A program made the translations under genes and the position numbers. The notes under the pieces are model-generated. The model worked only from the letters and a program-made list of their open reading frames with translations. It did no database searches and was not told the DNA's origin. From Kitasatospora sp. NBC_00458 (lineage in GTDB: Bacteria > Actinomycetota > Actinomycetes > Streptomycetales > Streptomycetaceae), in assembly GCF_036013975.1 (NCBI RefSeq), contig NZ_CP107904.1, forward strand, positions 2,232,001 through 2,296,000: a DNA stretch of 64,000 nt. The letters run 5' to 3'. Positions 7,901 through 16,278 of the stretch are shown one piece after another. Each line of letters begins with the position of its first letter. Positions within the stretch are counted from its first letter, which is position 1.

Positions 7901-9028
7901 ATGTCACCCATGACGCAGCAGCACTCCATCACCCCCTCCACCGAGACCGCAGCCGCCGCAGCCGCGGCCACCGCCGCAGGAACCGCAGCCGGGACCGCGC
8001 CCGGGACGGCGCCCGCCCTGCTGGACAGCCTCCCGGTGATCGACCTCTCGCTCGCCGACGGCAGCCCGGAGGACCGCACCCGGCTGCACGACGAGCTCCG
8101 CGCCGCCGCCACCGACGTCGGCTTCTTCCAGCTCGTCGGCCACGGCGTCACGCCGGAGGAGACCGCCGCCCTGACCGCCGCGATGCGGGCCTTCTTCGCC
8201 CTCCCCGAGGCCGACCGCCACGCCGTCGCCAACCTCAACTCCCCGCACTACCGCGGCTACACGCGGACCGGCGACGAGCGCACCGGCGGCAGCCAGGACT
8301 GGCGCGACCAGCTCGACATCGGCGCCGAACTGCCCCCGCACGTCCCGGCCCCCGGCGAGCCCGCCTACTGGTGGCTGGAGGGTCCCAACCAGTGGCCCGA
8401 GGCGCTCCCGGAGCTGCGGACCGCCGCCCTCGGCTGGATCGACCGGCTCGGCGCCGTCGCCCGCCGGCTGCTGCACGAACTGCTCGCCGCGATCGGCGCC
8501 CGCCCCGACTTCTACGACCACGCCTTCGCCGGGCACCCGCACCTGCGGCTCAAGCTGGTCCGCTACCCGGGCACCGCGCCCGACGGCTCCGGCCAGGGCG
8601 TCGGCGCGCACAAGGACTACGGCTTCATCACCCTCCTCCTCCAGGACACCGTCGGCGGCCTCCAGGTGGAGCGCGCGGACGGCAGCTTCCTGGAGGTCCC
8701 GCCCATGGAGGGCGCCTTCGTGGTCAACCTCGGCGAGCTGCTGGAGGTCGCCACCGACGGCTACCTGAAGGCCACCAGCCACCGGGTGGTCAGCCCGGCC
8801 GGTGCCCGCGAGCGCTTCTCCGTCCCGTTCTTCTACAACCCGCGGCTCGACGCCCACGTCGAGCCGCTGGACTTCCCGCTCGCCCACCACGCCCCGGGCG
8901 CCACCCAGGACCCGGCCAACCCGCTCTACGCCGACTTCGGATTCAACGAGTGGAAGGGCTACACGAGGGCCCACCCCGAGGTCACCCGCCGCCACCACCC
9001 CGACCTCGCCGACTCCCCCGCCCGCTGA
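7901..9028 (+). CDS. Isopenicillin N synthase-family 2OG-Fe(II) oxygenase
   Basis: This 375-residue non-haem iron oxygenase has the DIOX_N domain at about residues 44-150 and the 2OG-Fe(II) domain at about 210-310. Iron ligands are visible: H237 and D239 in AHKDYG and H294 in ATSHRV. R305 and S307 in RERFSVPFFYN form the RxS 2-oxoglutarate-binding pair. Residues 15-40 are a low-complexity Ala/Thr stretch, so the mature start may be later; ATG at 7910 is an alternative. It follows a cysteine-containing leader peptide, so its expression may respond to sulfur or cysteine status. The substrate is unknown, and there are no beta-lactam genes nearby. Confidence 0.9.
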   Translation: MSPMTQQHSITPSTETAAAAAAATAAGTAAGTAPGTAPALLDSLPVIDLSLADGSPEDRTRLHDELRAAATDVGFFQLVGHGVTPEETAALTAAMRAFFALPEADRHAVANLNSPHYRGYTRTGDERTGGSQDWRDQLDIGAELPPHVPAPGEPAYWWLEGPNQWPEALPELRTAALGWIDRLGAVARRLLHELLAAIGARPDFYDHAFAGHPHLRLKLVRYPGTAPDGSGQGVGAHKDYGFITLLLQDTVGGLQVERADGSFLEVPPMEGAFVVNLGELLEVATDGYLKATSHRVVSPAGARERFSVPFFYNPRLDAHVEPLDFPLAHHAPGATQDPANPLYADFGFNEWKGYTRAHPEVTRRHHPDLADSPAR

Positions 9029-9040
9029 CGGCAGGACGCG

Positions 9041-9085
9041 ACGGACGGCAGGAGGACGGACGGCAGGAGGACGGACGGCAGCACC
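9041..9085. repeat. Three 15-bp tandem repeats
   Basis: ACGGACGGCAGGAGG occurs twice exactly (9041-9055, 9056-9070), then once with three end changes (9071-9085). It lies between the oxygenase stop and the terminator hairpin. Confidence 0.75.
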
Positions 9086-9130
9086 CGGAGGCAGGACCGT
9101 GCGACCCGCTCCCCAGGAACGGGAACGGGA

Positions 9131-9171
9131 GCGGACGTGCCGCCCGACGCGATGTCGGGCGGCACGTCCGC
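9131..9171. terminator. Bidirectional terminator
   Basis: An 18-base perfect stem (9131-9148 with 9154-9171) encloses a 5-base loop between the convergent oxygenase and propeller genes. It should terminate both. Confidence 0.8.
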
Positions 9172-9187
9172 GGGGGCGCCGAGGGGG

Positions 9188-10225
9188 TCAGCTGGTCTTG
9201 AACCTCCAGCCGGCGAGGGTGGACCACGGGCTCCAGGGGCTGCCGCCCGCGTTGTAGGCGTGCGAGATCACACCGTCGGCGCCGATCGCGAAGACCTCCG
9301 CCGCACTGGTGCCGGACTCGTACACGGCGGCCGGGGTGCCGGTGAACCGGTAGCCGGTGTCCAGGGACTCCCAGCCCGCCCACGCACCGGCGTTCACGTT
9401 GTACGTGTGGTTCAGCACACCGTCGGCGCCGATGCCGAACAGCTCGATCGCGTTCGTCGTCGCGTTGTACACCGCCGTCGGGCTGCCGGTGAACCTGTAG
9501 TCGGGGCCGAGGACGGACCAGCCGCTCCACTGGCCGCCGTTGAACAGGTAGTTGTGCGAGGTGATCCCGTCCGCGCCGGTCGCGAACACCTCCGTCACCT
9601 TGTTCACCGGGTTGTAGACCACCGCCGGGTTCGACGCGAACCGGTAGTCGGGCCCGAAGGTCGACCAGGCCGACCAGCGGCTCCCCGACGTGCTGTAGGC
9701 GTGCGACATGATCCCGTCCGCACCCGTCGCGAACACCTCCGCCGTCCGCGTGTCCGCGTTGTACACCGCAGCCGCACGACCCGAGAACCTGTAACCCGTG
9801 TCCAGCGACTCCCAGCCCGCCCACGCACCCGCGTTCACGTTGTACGTGTGGTTCAGCACCCCGTCCGTACCGATGCCGAACAACTCGATCGCATTCGTCG
9901 CCGCGTTGTACACCGCCGTCGGCGCACTCTTGAACCGGAACCCCGACCCCAGCGCCGACCAACCACTCCACTGACCGCCGTTGAACAGGTAACTGTGCGA
10001 GATCACCCCGTCCGTACCGGTCGCGAACACCTCCGTCACCTTGTTCACCGGGTTGTAGACCACCGCCGGACTCCCCGTGAACCGGAACGACGGATCCAAC
10101 GCACCCCAACTCGACCACGCACCACCACCGGTGCTGTACGCATGACCCACCACACCGTCCGCCCCCACCGCGAACACCTCCGCCGTCCCCGTGTCCGGGT
10201 TGTACACCGTCGCCGCCGACGGCGA
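9188..10225 (-). repeat. Direct repeat, copy A (propeller-coding DNA)
   Basis: This roughly 1.04-kb segment encodes the seven propeller blades and is nearly identical in DNA to 10930-11970. The blade 1-3 part (about 9920-10225 with about 11665-11970) shows almost no differences over hundreds of bases. Differences cluster in blades 5-7. This pattern suggests recent duplication or gene conversion. Confidence 0.85.
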
Positions 10226-10834
10226 CGCACCGACGGGCGCCGGGGTCGGGTCCGGGGCGGTCGCACCGAGGGCGTCCACGATCCGCTGGGCGTCGGCGGC
10301 CTGGACCTGGTAGCGGTCGGGGTAGGCCGAACGCTGCACGGCCTGGCAGACCGTGCCGATCTGCTGGCCCTGCCACGCCCCGCCCGGGTAGGTGCGCTGC
10401 ATGGCGTTGATGAAGGCGGTGGTCGACCAGGCCGGGTTCAGCCGCTGCTCGGTCGTGCCCCAGAAGTCCTGCTGCTGGAAGAGGCCGACGCTGGTGTGGT
10501 CCAGCACGTTCGGGTTGTTCCGCAGGGTGGTCTCGACGATGGAGGTGGTCACGGCGATGACCGCCGCCCGCTCCGGGAGCCCGAGGTCGCGGACGGTGGT
10601 GGCGATGGCCCGGGCACAGGAGACCCGGTACGCGTTCATGGCCCGGGTCAGCGAGCCGGTCAGGACCTGGTTCAGCTGGGCGGCGGCCGCGGCGTCGGCG
10701 GTGGTCACCGTCCCGCAGGAGCGGTCCGGGAGGAGTGCGGCGTGTGCCGGGGAGGCGCCGGCCGAGAGGCCTCCGGCGATGGTCGCGGCGGTCACCGCGA
10801 GGGCGTGCAGACTGCGCTGGATACGGCGGTTCAT
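9188..10834 (-). CDS. Secreted lysozyme-like protein with seven-bladed PLL-type propeller
   Basis: This 548-residue protein has a Sec-type signal peptide (about residues 1-32, ending AHA). A lysozyme/lytic-transglycosylase-like domain follows (about 40-195), with candidate catalytic E101 in TSIVETTLRNN and the family-like SVGLFQQ and YPGGAW motifs. The tail (206-548) is seven blades of about 49 residues, each with VYN, EVF, DGV and WSGW-type positions, as in Photorhabdus-lectin-like propellers that bind sugars. Blades 1-3 and 4-6 match as two triplets. The tail is almost identical to that of the next upstream gene. A role in cell-wall remodelling or attack on other cells is inferred. Confidence 0.82.
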   Translation of the reverse strand: MNRRIQRSLHALAVTAATIAGGLSAGASPAHAALLPDRSCGTVTTADAAAAAQLNQVLTGSLTRAMNAYRVSCARAIATTVRDLGLPERAAVIAVTTSIVETTLRNNPNVLDHTSVGLFQQQDFWGTTEQRLNPAWSTTAFINAMQRTYPGGAWQGQQIGTVCQAVQRSAYPDRYQVQAADAQRIVDALGATAPDPTPAPVGASPSAATVYNPDTGTAEVFAVGADGVVGHAYSTGGGAWSSWGALDPSFRFTGSPAVVYNPVNKVTEVFATGTDGVISHSYLFNGGQWSGWSALGSGFRFKSAPTAVYNAATNAIELFGIGTDGVLNHTYNVNAGAWAGWESLDTGYRFSGRAAAVYNADTRTAEVFATGADGIMSHAYSTSGSRWSAWSTFGPDYRFASNPAVVYNPVNKVTEVFATGADGITSHNYLFNGGQWSGWSVLGPDYRFTGSPTAVYNATTNAIELFGIGADGVLNHTYNVNAGAWAGWESLDTGYRFTGTPAAVYESGTSAAEVFAIGADGVISHAYNAGGSPWSPWSTLAGWRFKTS

Positions 10835-10881
10835 GGGAGTTCGTGCTCCTGGTGAAGGGTGGTGCGGACGGGGTGGAGGGA

Positions 10882-10912
10882 GGTGCCGGCCGGCGGTGCG
10901 CCGGCCGGCACC
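10882..10912 (-). terminator. Terminator after NlpC/P60 propeller gene
   Basis: A 13-base stem (10882-10894 with 10900-10912) encloses a 5-base loop, just downstream of the stop codon at 10930 on the minus strand. Confidence 0.7.
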
Positions 10913-10929
10913 GGCTGCGCGAACCGCGT

Positions 10930-11970
10930 TCAGCTGGTCTTGAACGTCCAGCCGGCGAGGGTGGACCACGGGCTCCAGGGGCTGCCGTCGGCGTTGTAGG
11001 CGTGCGAGATCACACCGTCGGCGCCGATCGCGAAGACCTCCGCCGCACTGGTGCCGGACTCGTAGACGGCGGCCGGGGTGCCGGTGAACCGGTAGCCGGT
11101 GTCCAGGGACTCCCAGCCCGCCCACGCACCGGCGTTGATGTTGTAGTTGTGGTTCAGCACGCCGTCGGCGCCGATGCCGAAGAGCTCGATCGCGTTGGTG
11201 GCGGCGTTGTAGGCGGCGGTCGGGCTGCCGCTGAACCGGAAGGCCGGTCCCAGCGTCGACCAGCCGCTCCACTGGCCGCCGTTGAACAGGTAGTTGTGCG
11301 AGGTGATCCCGTCCGCGCCGGTCGCGAACACCTCCGTCACCTTGTTCACCGGGTTGTAGACCACCGCCGGGCTCGACGCGAACCGGTAGTCGGGCCCGAG
11401 GGCCGACCAGGCGGACCAGCGGCTCCCCGACGTGCTGTAGGCGTGCGACATGATCCCGTCCGCACCCGTCGCGAACACCTCCGCCGTCCGCGTGTCCGCG
11501 TTGTACACCGCAGCCGCACGACCCGAGAACCTGTAACCCGTGTCCAGCGACTCCCAGCCCGCCCACGCACCCGCGTTCACGTTGTACGTGTGGTTCAGCA
11601 CCCCGTCCGTACCGATGCCGAACAACTCGATCGCGTTCGTCGCCGCGTTGTACACCGCCGTCGGCGCACTCTTGAACCGGAACCCCGACCCCAGCGCCGA
11701 CCAACCGCTCCACTGACCGCCGTTGAACAGGTAACTGTGCGAGATCACCCCGTCCGTACCGGTCGCGAACACCTCCGTCACCTTGTTCACCGGGTTGTAG
11801 ACCACCGCCGGACTCCCCGTGAACCGGAACGACGGATCCAACGCACCCCAACTCGACCACGCACCACCACCGGTGCTGTACGCATGACCCACCACACCGT
11901 CCGCCCCCACCGCGAACACCTCCGCCGTCCCCGTGTCCGGGTTGTACACCGTCGCCGCCGACGGCGACGC
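10930..11970 (-). repeat. Direct repeat, copy B (propeller-coding DNA)
   Basis: This is the partner of 9188-10225 in the same orientation, about 1.74 kb apart start to start. Unequal recombination between the copies would delete one enzyme head and fuse the other to a propeller. Confidence 0.85.
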
Positions 11971-12669
11971 ACCCGAGGGAGTCGGAGTCGGGGTCTGCGG
12001 GGTCGTCACGTCGTCGACGATGCTGTTGTTGCGGACCGGCTTGTAGCCGGTGCCCACGGGGATGCGGTCGGGGAAGTAGGGGTAGGGGATCGTCCGGTGG
12101 TGGACACCGCTGGAGCTGAACTCGTACCCCACGTAGGCGCTGTGGTCGGCGTTGGCCCAGCGGTCGAACAGGACGACGTGCCCGTCCTCCAGGGCGGCGT
12201 CGTTGAGGAGCGCGTCGCCGGGCTTGAGCTCCTCCTTGGTGATCCTCGACGCCACTCCGGACGGGACGAATCTGGTGGTGTCCAGGCCGGGGGTGGCCAG
12301 CTTCCAGGCCATGGCGACGTAGCCGGAGCAGTCCTGCCGGTACCCGTTGTGGTAGGAGTTCCAGCTGTAGCGGAGGCCGAGGGAGACCCAGGAGGCCGCC
12401 CGGGCGACCGCTTCGGAGCGGGTGATCTGCGGGCCCGCCGCCAGAGCGGACAGGGCGGCGGCGGGCGCGCCCTCCACGCCCGGACCGGGTGAACCCTGGC
12501 CGGGGCTGCCCCAGTCCGGATCCGGAAGCCCGGCCGGGGCGACGATCGGCGCACCGGCGCCGACCGGCGCGGCGTGCACCGGGGTCGCGCACAGGACGAG
12601 GGCGGAGGACAGGCCGGCGGCGACCAGGACGGACGCGGCGCGGACGGCGGGGCGACTGGCAGTGGACAT
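10930..12669 (-). CDS. Secreted NlpC/P60-like hydrolase with seven-bladed PLL-type propeller
   Basis: This 579-residue protein has a signal peptide (about residues 1-33) and a Pro/Gly-rich spacer. An NlpC/P60-type cysteine peptidase-like domain follows (about 80-200), with likely catalytic C114 in RQDCSGYVAMAW and H164 in EDGHVVLFDRW. A Thr/Pro linker leads to seven propeller blades (237-579). The ATG at 12669 follows GAGGAG. The enzyme would cut peptide stems in cell walls, while the propeller probably binds glycans. It is followed on the same strand by the lysozyme-like gene with the same propeller. A terminator lies between them, so they may be separate transcripts. Substrate preference is not determinable. 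Confidence 0.85.
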   Translation of the reverse strand: MSTASRPAVRAASVLVAAGLSSALVLCATPVHAAPVGAGAPIVAPAGLPDPDWGSPGQGSPGPGVEGAPAAALSALAAGPQITRSEAVARAASWVSLGLRYSWNSYHNGYRQDCSGYVAMAWKLATPGLDTTRFVPSGVASRITKEELKPGDALLNDAALEDGHVVLFDRWANADHSAYVGYEFSSSGVHHRTIPYPYFPDRIPVGTGYKPVRNNSIVDDVTTPQTPTPTPSGASPSAATVYNPDTGTAEVFAVGADGVVGHAYSTGGGAWSSWGALDPSFRFTGSPAVVYNPVNKVTEVFATGTDGVISHSYLFNGGQWSGWSALGSGFRFKSAPTAVYNAATNAIELFGIGTDGVLNHTYNVNAGAWAGWESLDTGYRFSGRAAAVYNADTRTAEVFATGADGIMSHAYSTSGSRWSAWSALGPDYRFASSPAVVYNPVNKVTEVFATGADGITSHNYLFNGGQWSGWSTLGPAFRFSGSPTAAYNAATNAIELFGIGADGVLNHNYNINAGAWAGWESLDTGYRFTGTPAAVYESGTSAAEVFAIGADGVISHAYNADGSPWSPWSTLAGWTFKTS

Positions 12670-12792
12670 GCGTGATCTCCTCGGATGGGTCGCGGAATTC
12701 GGGCCGGCGTCGCGGCGTGCGGTACCGCCGGACGGCCGGGGGCCGACGCGCCGGCTCCGGTACGGGCCGGCGCGGGCCGGGTGCTGCGGAAC

Positions 12793-12870
12793 TGCCGTGG
12801 TGCGGAGGTGCCGTGGTGCGGAGGTGCCGTGGTGCGGAGGTGCCGTGGTGCGGAGGTGCCGTGGTGCGGA
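12793..12870. repeat. Five 16-bp tandem repeats upstream of the NlpC/P60 gene
   Basis: The unit TGCCGTGGTGCGGAGG starts at 12793, 12809, 12825, 12841 and 12857, with exact copies until the last bases. The array sits in the 586-base gap between the divergent hydrolase and MerR genes, about 125 bases upstream of the hydrolase start. Beyond this array and the MerR-side palindrome I see no gene in the gap. Confidence 0.85.
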
Positions 12871-13174
12871 GCCGTGGTGACGCGGAACCGTCGCGGTGCG
12901 GGGTGACGGGGCTTCACCGGCCGCGCGCCTCACGGCTGCGGGCTCCGGCTCCGTCGCCGGTTCGGTGTGTCCCGGCGACAGGCACAAGGTTCGTCCCCGT
13001 CCGGCCCGGCCGGAAGGCCTGACGGGTGGACGGAAGCGGCCCTGGACCGATTCGGCCACGAACCGTGGCGCAGGAGTCCGGCCGCCCGCCGGGTGGCCCG
13101 GCCGCGCCCGGGGACCCGTACGGCTGCCCGTCGGGCCTGGCCACCGGGCCCGTCCCCGGCTCTGGTGGACCGGG

Positions 13175-13206
13175 TGACACAGCGCTGTCACACTCGTGCT
13201 GTCACA
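13175..13206 (+). promoter_or_regulatory. Palindrome upstream of merR-type gene (candidate autoregulatory site)
   Basis: TGACA (13175-13179) and TGTCA (13186-13190) flank six bases, and another TGTCACA follows at 13200. A related TGACA/GCTGT arrangement precedes the CaiB-type gene at 20020-20038. It is a plausible operator for the adjacent MerR protein; this is inferred. Confidence 0.45.
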
Positions 13207-13255
13207 GCAGTGGTGCGAGAGGCGTCGGGCGAGGAGCGGGGAGGCGGAGGCGGAC

Positions 13256-14020
13256 GTGGAGGTGCGGCTGACGGTGGACGAGCTGGCGGCACGGGCGGGC
13301 GTGACGGTGCGGACGGTGCGCTTCTACGGCACCAAGGGGCTGCTGCCGCCGCCCGTGCTGGGAGCCCGTCGGGTGGGGTGGTACGGGGCCGAGCACCTGG
13401 ACCGGCTCGGGCTGATCGAGGAGTTGCAGCGGCAGGGGCTGACCCTGGCGGCGATCGAGCGCTACCTGGGACGGCTGCCGCACGACTCGACGCCGCTGGA
13501 CCTGGCGATCCACCGGGCGCTGGTGGCCTCGTGGACCCCGGAGTCACCGGAGGAGGCGGACCGGGGGCAGCTGGAACGGCGGGCCGGGCGGGCGCTCTCG
13601 GAGGAGCAGCTGGACCGGCTGGCCGCGATGGGGGCGCTGGAGCGGACGGCGGACCCGGAGGTGTTCCGGGTGGATCCCGGGCTGCTGCCGCTGGGCGTGC
13701 GGATCCTGGACGTGCCGATCCCGCTGGAGACGCTGCAGGCGGCGCGCGCGGTGGTGCTGGAGCACAGCCGGGCGACGGCGCGGGAGTTGCAGCGGCTCTT
13801 CCGGGAGACGGTGTGGAGGCCGTACCGGGAGAGCGAGCCGGCGCCGGACGAGGTGGAGCGGATGAAGGCGCTCACCGACCACATCCAGCCCATGGTGGCG
13901 CAGGCGCTGGTGACCGCGTTCCAGCGGTCCCTGCGGGAGGAACTGGGCGAGGAGCCGGGCGGGCAGGCTCAGGACGAGCCGGGCGGGGAGGCGCGGGAGC
14001 AACCGGACGGGGAGCTGTAG
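13256..14020 (+). CDS. MerR-family transcriptional regulator
   Basis: This 254-residue regulator has the MerR helix-turn-helix at its N-terminus (LTVDELAARAGVTVRTVRFY) and a second wing with ERYLGRLP. A long C-terminal region (about 150 residues) has no obvious metal-binding cysteines, so it is probably a ligand or acyl-CoA sensor. GTG at 13256 is chosen because GGAGG ends 5 bases before it; an upstream in-frame ATG at 13196 lacks this. The gene faces the fatty-acid degradation genes across a shared terminator. MerR proteins of this shape commonly neighbour acyl-CoA dehydrogenase and thiolase genes in streptomycetes, so control of that block is likely. Confidence 0.87.
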   Translation: MEVRLTVDELAARAGVTVRTVRFYGTKGLLPPPVLGARRVGWYGAEHLDRLGLIEELQRQGLTLAAIERYLGRLPHDSTPLDLAIHRALVASWTPESPEEADRGQLERRAGRALSEEQLDRLAAMGALERTADPEVFRVDPGLLPLGVRILDVPIPLETLQAARAVVLEHSRATARELQRLFRETVWRPYRESEPAPDEVERMKALTDHIQPMVAQALVTAFQRSLREELGEEPGGQAQDEPGGEAREQPDGEL

Positions 14021-14026
14021 GACGAG

Positions 14027-14064
14027 CCGGGCGAGGCCGTGGAGAGTCCCACAACCTCGCCCGG
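14027..14064. terminator. Bidirectional terminator
   Basis: A 10-base stem (14027-14036 with 14055-14064), extended by an inner GTGG/CCAC pairing, lies between the convergent MerR and FadB-type genes. Confidence 0.7.
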
Positions 14065-14084
14065 GGAGCCGACCGGACCGTCCG

Positions 14085-16253
14085 TCAGTCCGTGAAGGTG
14101 CGGCCCTCGGCGGCGATCCGCTCCAGCAGGGCCGGCGGCGCGAACCGCTCGCCGTACGCGGCGGCGAGTTCGCGGGCCCGGGCCGCGAAGCCGGCCGGGC
14201 CGCCCGGGTAGCCGTTGACGTACTGGAGGACGCCGCCGGTCCAGGCGGGGAAGCCGATGCCCAGGATGGAGCCGACGTTGGCGTCGGCGACGGAGGTGAG
14301 CACGCCCTCCTCCAGGCAGCGGACCGAGTCCAGCGCCTCGCTGAACAGCATCCGCTCCTTGAGGTCCTCGAAGGGGACCTCCACCGAGGCGTCGGTGAAG
14401 TGCTCGCGCAGGCCCGACCAGAGCCGGCCGCGCCGGCCGTCCCCGTCGTACTCGTAGAAGCCGGCGCCGCCGCTGCGGCCGGGGCGGCCGAACTCGTCGA
14501 CCATCCGGTCCACCACCGCGTCGGCCGGGTGGGCGGTCCACTCGCCGCCGGCGGCCTCGACGGCGCGCCGGTACTCGTCGCGGATCTTCCGCGGCAGGGT
14601 GAGGGTCAGCTCGTCGAGCAGCGACAGCACCTTGGCGGGGTAGCCGGCCTGGGCGGCGGCCTGTTCGACGGTGGCCGGGTCGACGCCCTCGCCGACCATG
14701 GCGACGCCCTCGTTGATGAACTGGCCGATCACCCGGGAGGTGAAGAAGCCGCGCGAGTCGTTGACCACGATCGGCGTCCGGTCGATCTGCCGGACCAGGT
14801 CGAAGGCGCGGGCCAGCGCCTCGTCGCCGGTCTCCGGGCCGCGGATGATCTCCACCAGCCGCATCTTGTCGACCGGGGAGAAGAAGTGCAGCCCGATGAA
14901 GTCGGCGGTGCGCTCCACGCCCTCGGCGAGCAGGCCGATCGGCAGGGTGGAGGTGTTGGAGCAGAGCAGCGCGTCCGGGGCGACGACGCCCTCGATCTCC
15001 TGGAAGACCTTGTGCTTCAGCTCGGGGTTCTCGAAGACCGCCTCGATCACCGCGTCGCAGCCGGCCAGGTCGGCCGCGTCGGCGGTGGGGGTGATCCGGG
15101 CGAGCAGCTCGTCGCGCTGCGCCCCGGTGGTCCGGCCGCGGGCCACCGCCTTGGCCAGCAGGCCCTCGGCGTAGGCCTTGCCGCGTTCGGCGGCCTCGAC
15201 GGTGACGTCCTTCAGCAGCACCTGGATGCCCGCCCTGGCACAGGTGTAGGCGATGCCGGCGCCCATCATCCCGGCGCCGAGCACGGCGACCCGGCGGACC
15301 GTCCGCTTCTCGTGGGAAGCCGGCCGGCCAGCACCGGAGTTGACCGCCTGCATGTCGAAGAAGAGGGCCTGGATCATGTTCTTGCTGGTCTGCCCGCAGG
15401 CCAGTTCGGTGAAGTAGCGGGCCTCGATGACCATGGCCGTGTCGACGTCCACCTGGGCGCCCTCGACGGCGGCGGCGAGCACGTTGCGCGGCGCCGGGTA
15501 GGGCGCGCCGGCGAGCTGCTTGCGCAGGTTGGACGGGAAGGCGGGCAGGTTGGCGGCGAGCGCCGGGGTGCTGGGGGTGCCGCCCGGGATCTTGTGGCCC
15601 TTGACGTCCCAGGGCTGGACGGCGGCCGGGTTGGCCCCGATCCAGGCGTGCGCCCGGGCGGTCAACTCCTCCGGCGTGTCGACGACTTCGTGGACCAGTC
15701 CGTTGTCGAGGGCCTGCGCGGGCCGGTACTGGCGGCCCTGCAGCAGCACCTTGAGCAGGGCGTCGGTGATGCCGAACAGCCGGACGGTGCGGACGACCCC
15801 GCCGCCGCCGGGGAGCAGGCCGAGGGTGACCTCGGGCAGGCCGATCCGGCTCGCCGGGGTGTCCAGGGCGATCCGGTGGTGGCAGGCCAGGGCGATCTCC
15901 AGGCCGCCGCCGAGCGCGCTGCCGTTGATCGCGGCGACCACCGGCCTGCCGAGCGTCTCCAGGGTGCGCAGGGCGCGCTTGATCCGCATGGACTTCTCGA
16001 AGACGGCGGCGGCGTCCTCGGGCCGGGCGGCGGAGAGCATCCTCAGGTCGCCGCCGGCGAAGAAGGTCTTCTTGGCGGAGGTGACGACGACCCCGCGCAG
16101 GGCGTCGCCGAGGCCGGCCAGCCGGGCGACGGCGGCCTCGAAGTCGGCCGTGAAGGCCTCGTTCATGGTGTTGACGGACTGGGTGGGGTCGTCGAGGACG
16201 AGGGTGACCACGCCCTCCTGGTCCTGCTCCCAGCGGATGGTGGTGTCAGACAT
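14085..16253 (-). CDS. Bifunctional enoyl-CoA hydratase / 3-hydroxyacyl-CoA dehydrogenase
   Basis: This 722-residue protein is the FadB/FadJ-type beta-oxidation enzyme. The N-terminal crotonase domain (about 1-190) has the oxyanion-hole GGLEIALACHHR and the GLPEVTLGLLPGGGG motif. The NAD-binding domain begins near residue 320 with VAVLGAGMMGAGIAY. The dehydrogenase catalytic His is in GLHFFSPVDKM. It hydrates enoyl-CoA and oxidises the resulting 3-hydroxyacyl-CoA. The thiolase gene ends 25 bases upstream on the same strand, so the two form an operon that encodes the last three steps of the cycle. Length and motifs are normal. Confidence 0.95.
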   Translation of the reverse strand: MSDTTIRWEQDQEGVVTLVLDDPTQSVNTMNEAFTADFEAAVARLAGLGDALRGVVVTSAKKTFFAGGDLRMLSAARPEDAAAVFEKSMRIKRALRTLETLGRPVVAAINGSALGGGLEIALACHHRIALDTPASRIGLPEVTLGLLPGGGGVVRTVRLFGITDALLKVLLQGRQYRPAQALDNGLVHEVVDTPEELTARAHAWIGANPAAVQPWDVKGHKIPGGTPSTPALAANLPAFPSNLRKQLAGAPYPAPRNVLAAAVEGAQVDVDTAMVIEARYFTELACGQTSKNMIQALFFDMQAVNSGAGRPASHEKRTVRRVAVLGAGMMGAGIAYTCARAGIQVLLKDVTVEAAERGKAYAEGLLAKAVARGRTTGAQRDELLARITPTADAADLAGCDAVIEAVFENPELKHKVFQEIEGVVAPDALLCSNTSTLPIGLLAEGVERTADFIGLHFFSPVDKMRLVEIIRGPETGDEALARAFDLVRQIDRTPIVVNDSRGFFTSRVIGQFINEGVAMVGEGVDPATVEQAAAQAGYPAKVLSLLDELTLTLPRKIRDEYRRAVEAAGGEWTAHPADAVVDRMVDEFGRPGRSGGAGFYEYDGDGRRGRLWSGLREHFTDASVEVPFEDLKERMLFSEALDSVRCLEEGVLTSVADANVGSILGIGFPAWTGGVLQYVNGYPGGPAGFAARARELAAAYGERFAPPALLERIAAEGRTFTD

Positions 16254-16278
16254 GGGATCTACGTCTCCAGGAGGGGGG

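Noticed and set aside
9188..11970. Regular repeats resembling a CRISPR array
   Set aside because: The repeats are about 147 bases, in frame, and encode propeller blades; there are no unique spacers or cas genes.
9188..12592. A 1134-codon minus-strand frame joining both propeller genes
   Set aside because: The upstream part is the NlpC/P60 gene read in the wrong frame; a terminator, start codon and signal peptide separate the two real proteins.
12793..12870. Short repeats as a CRISPR remnant
   Set aside because: The 16-base units are directly adjacent with no spacers.
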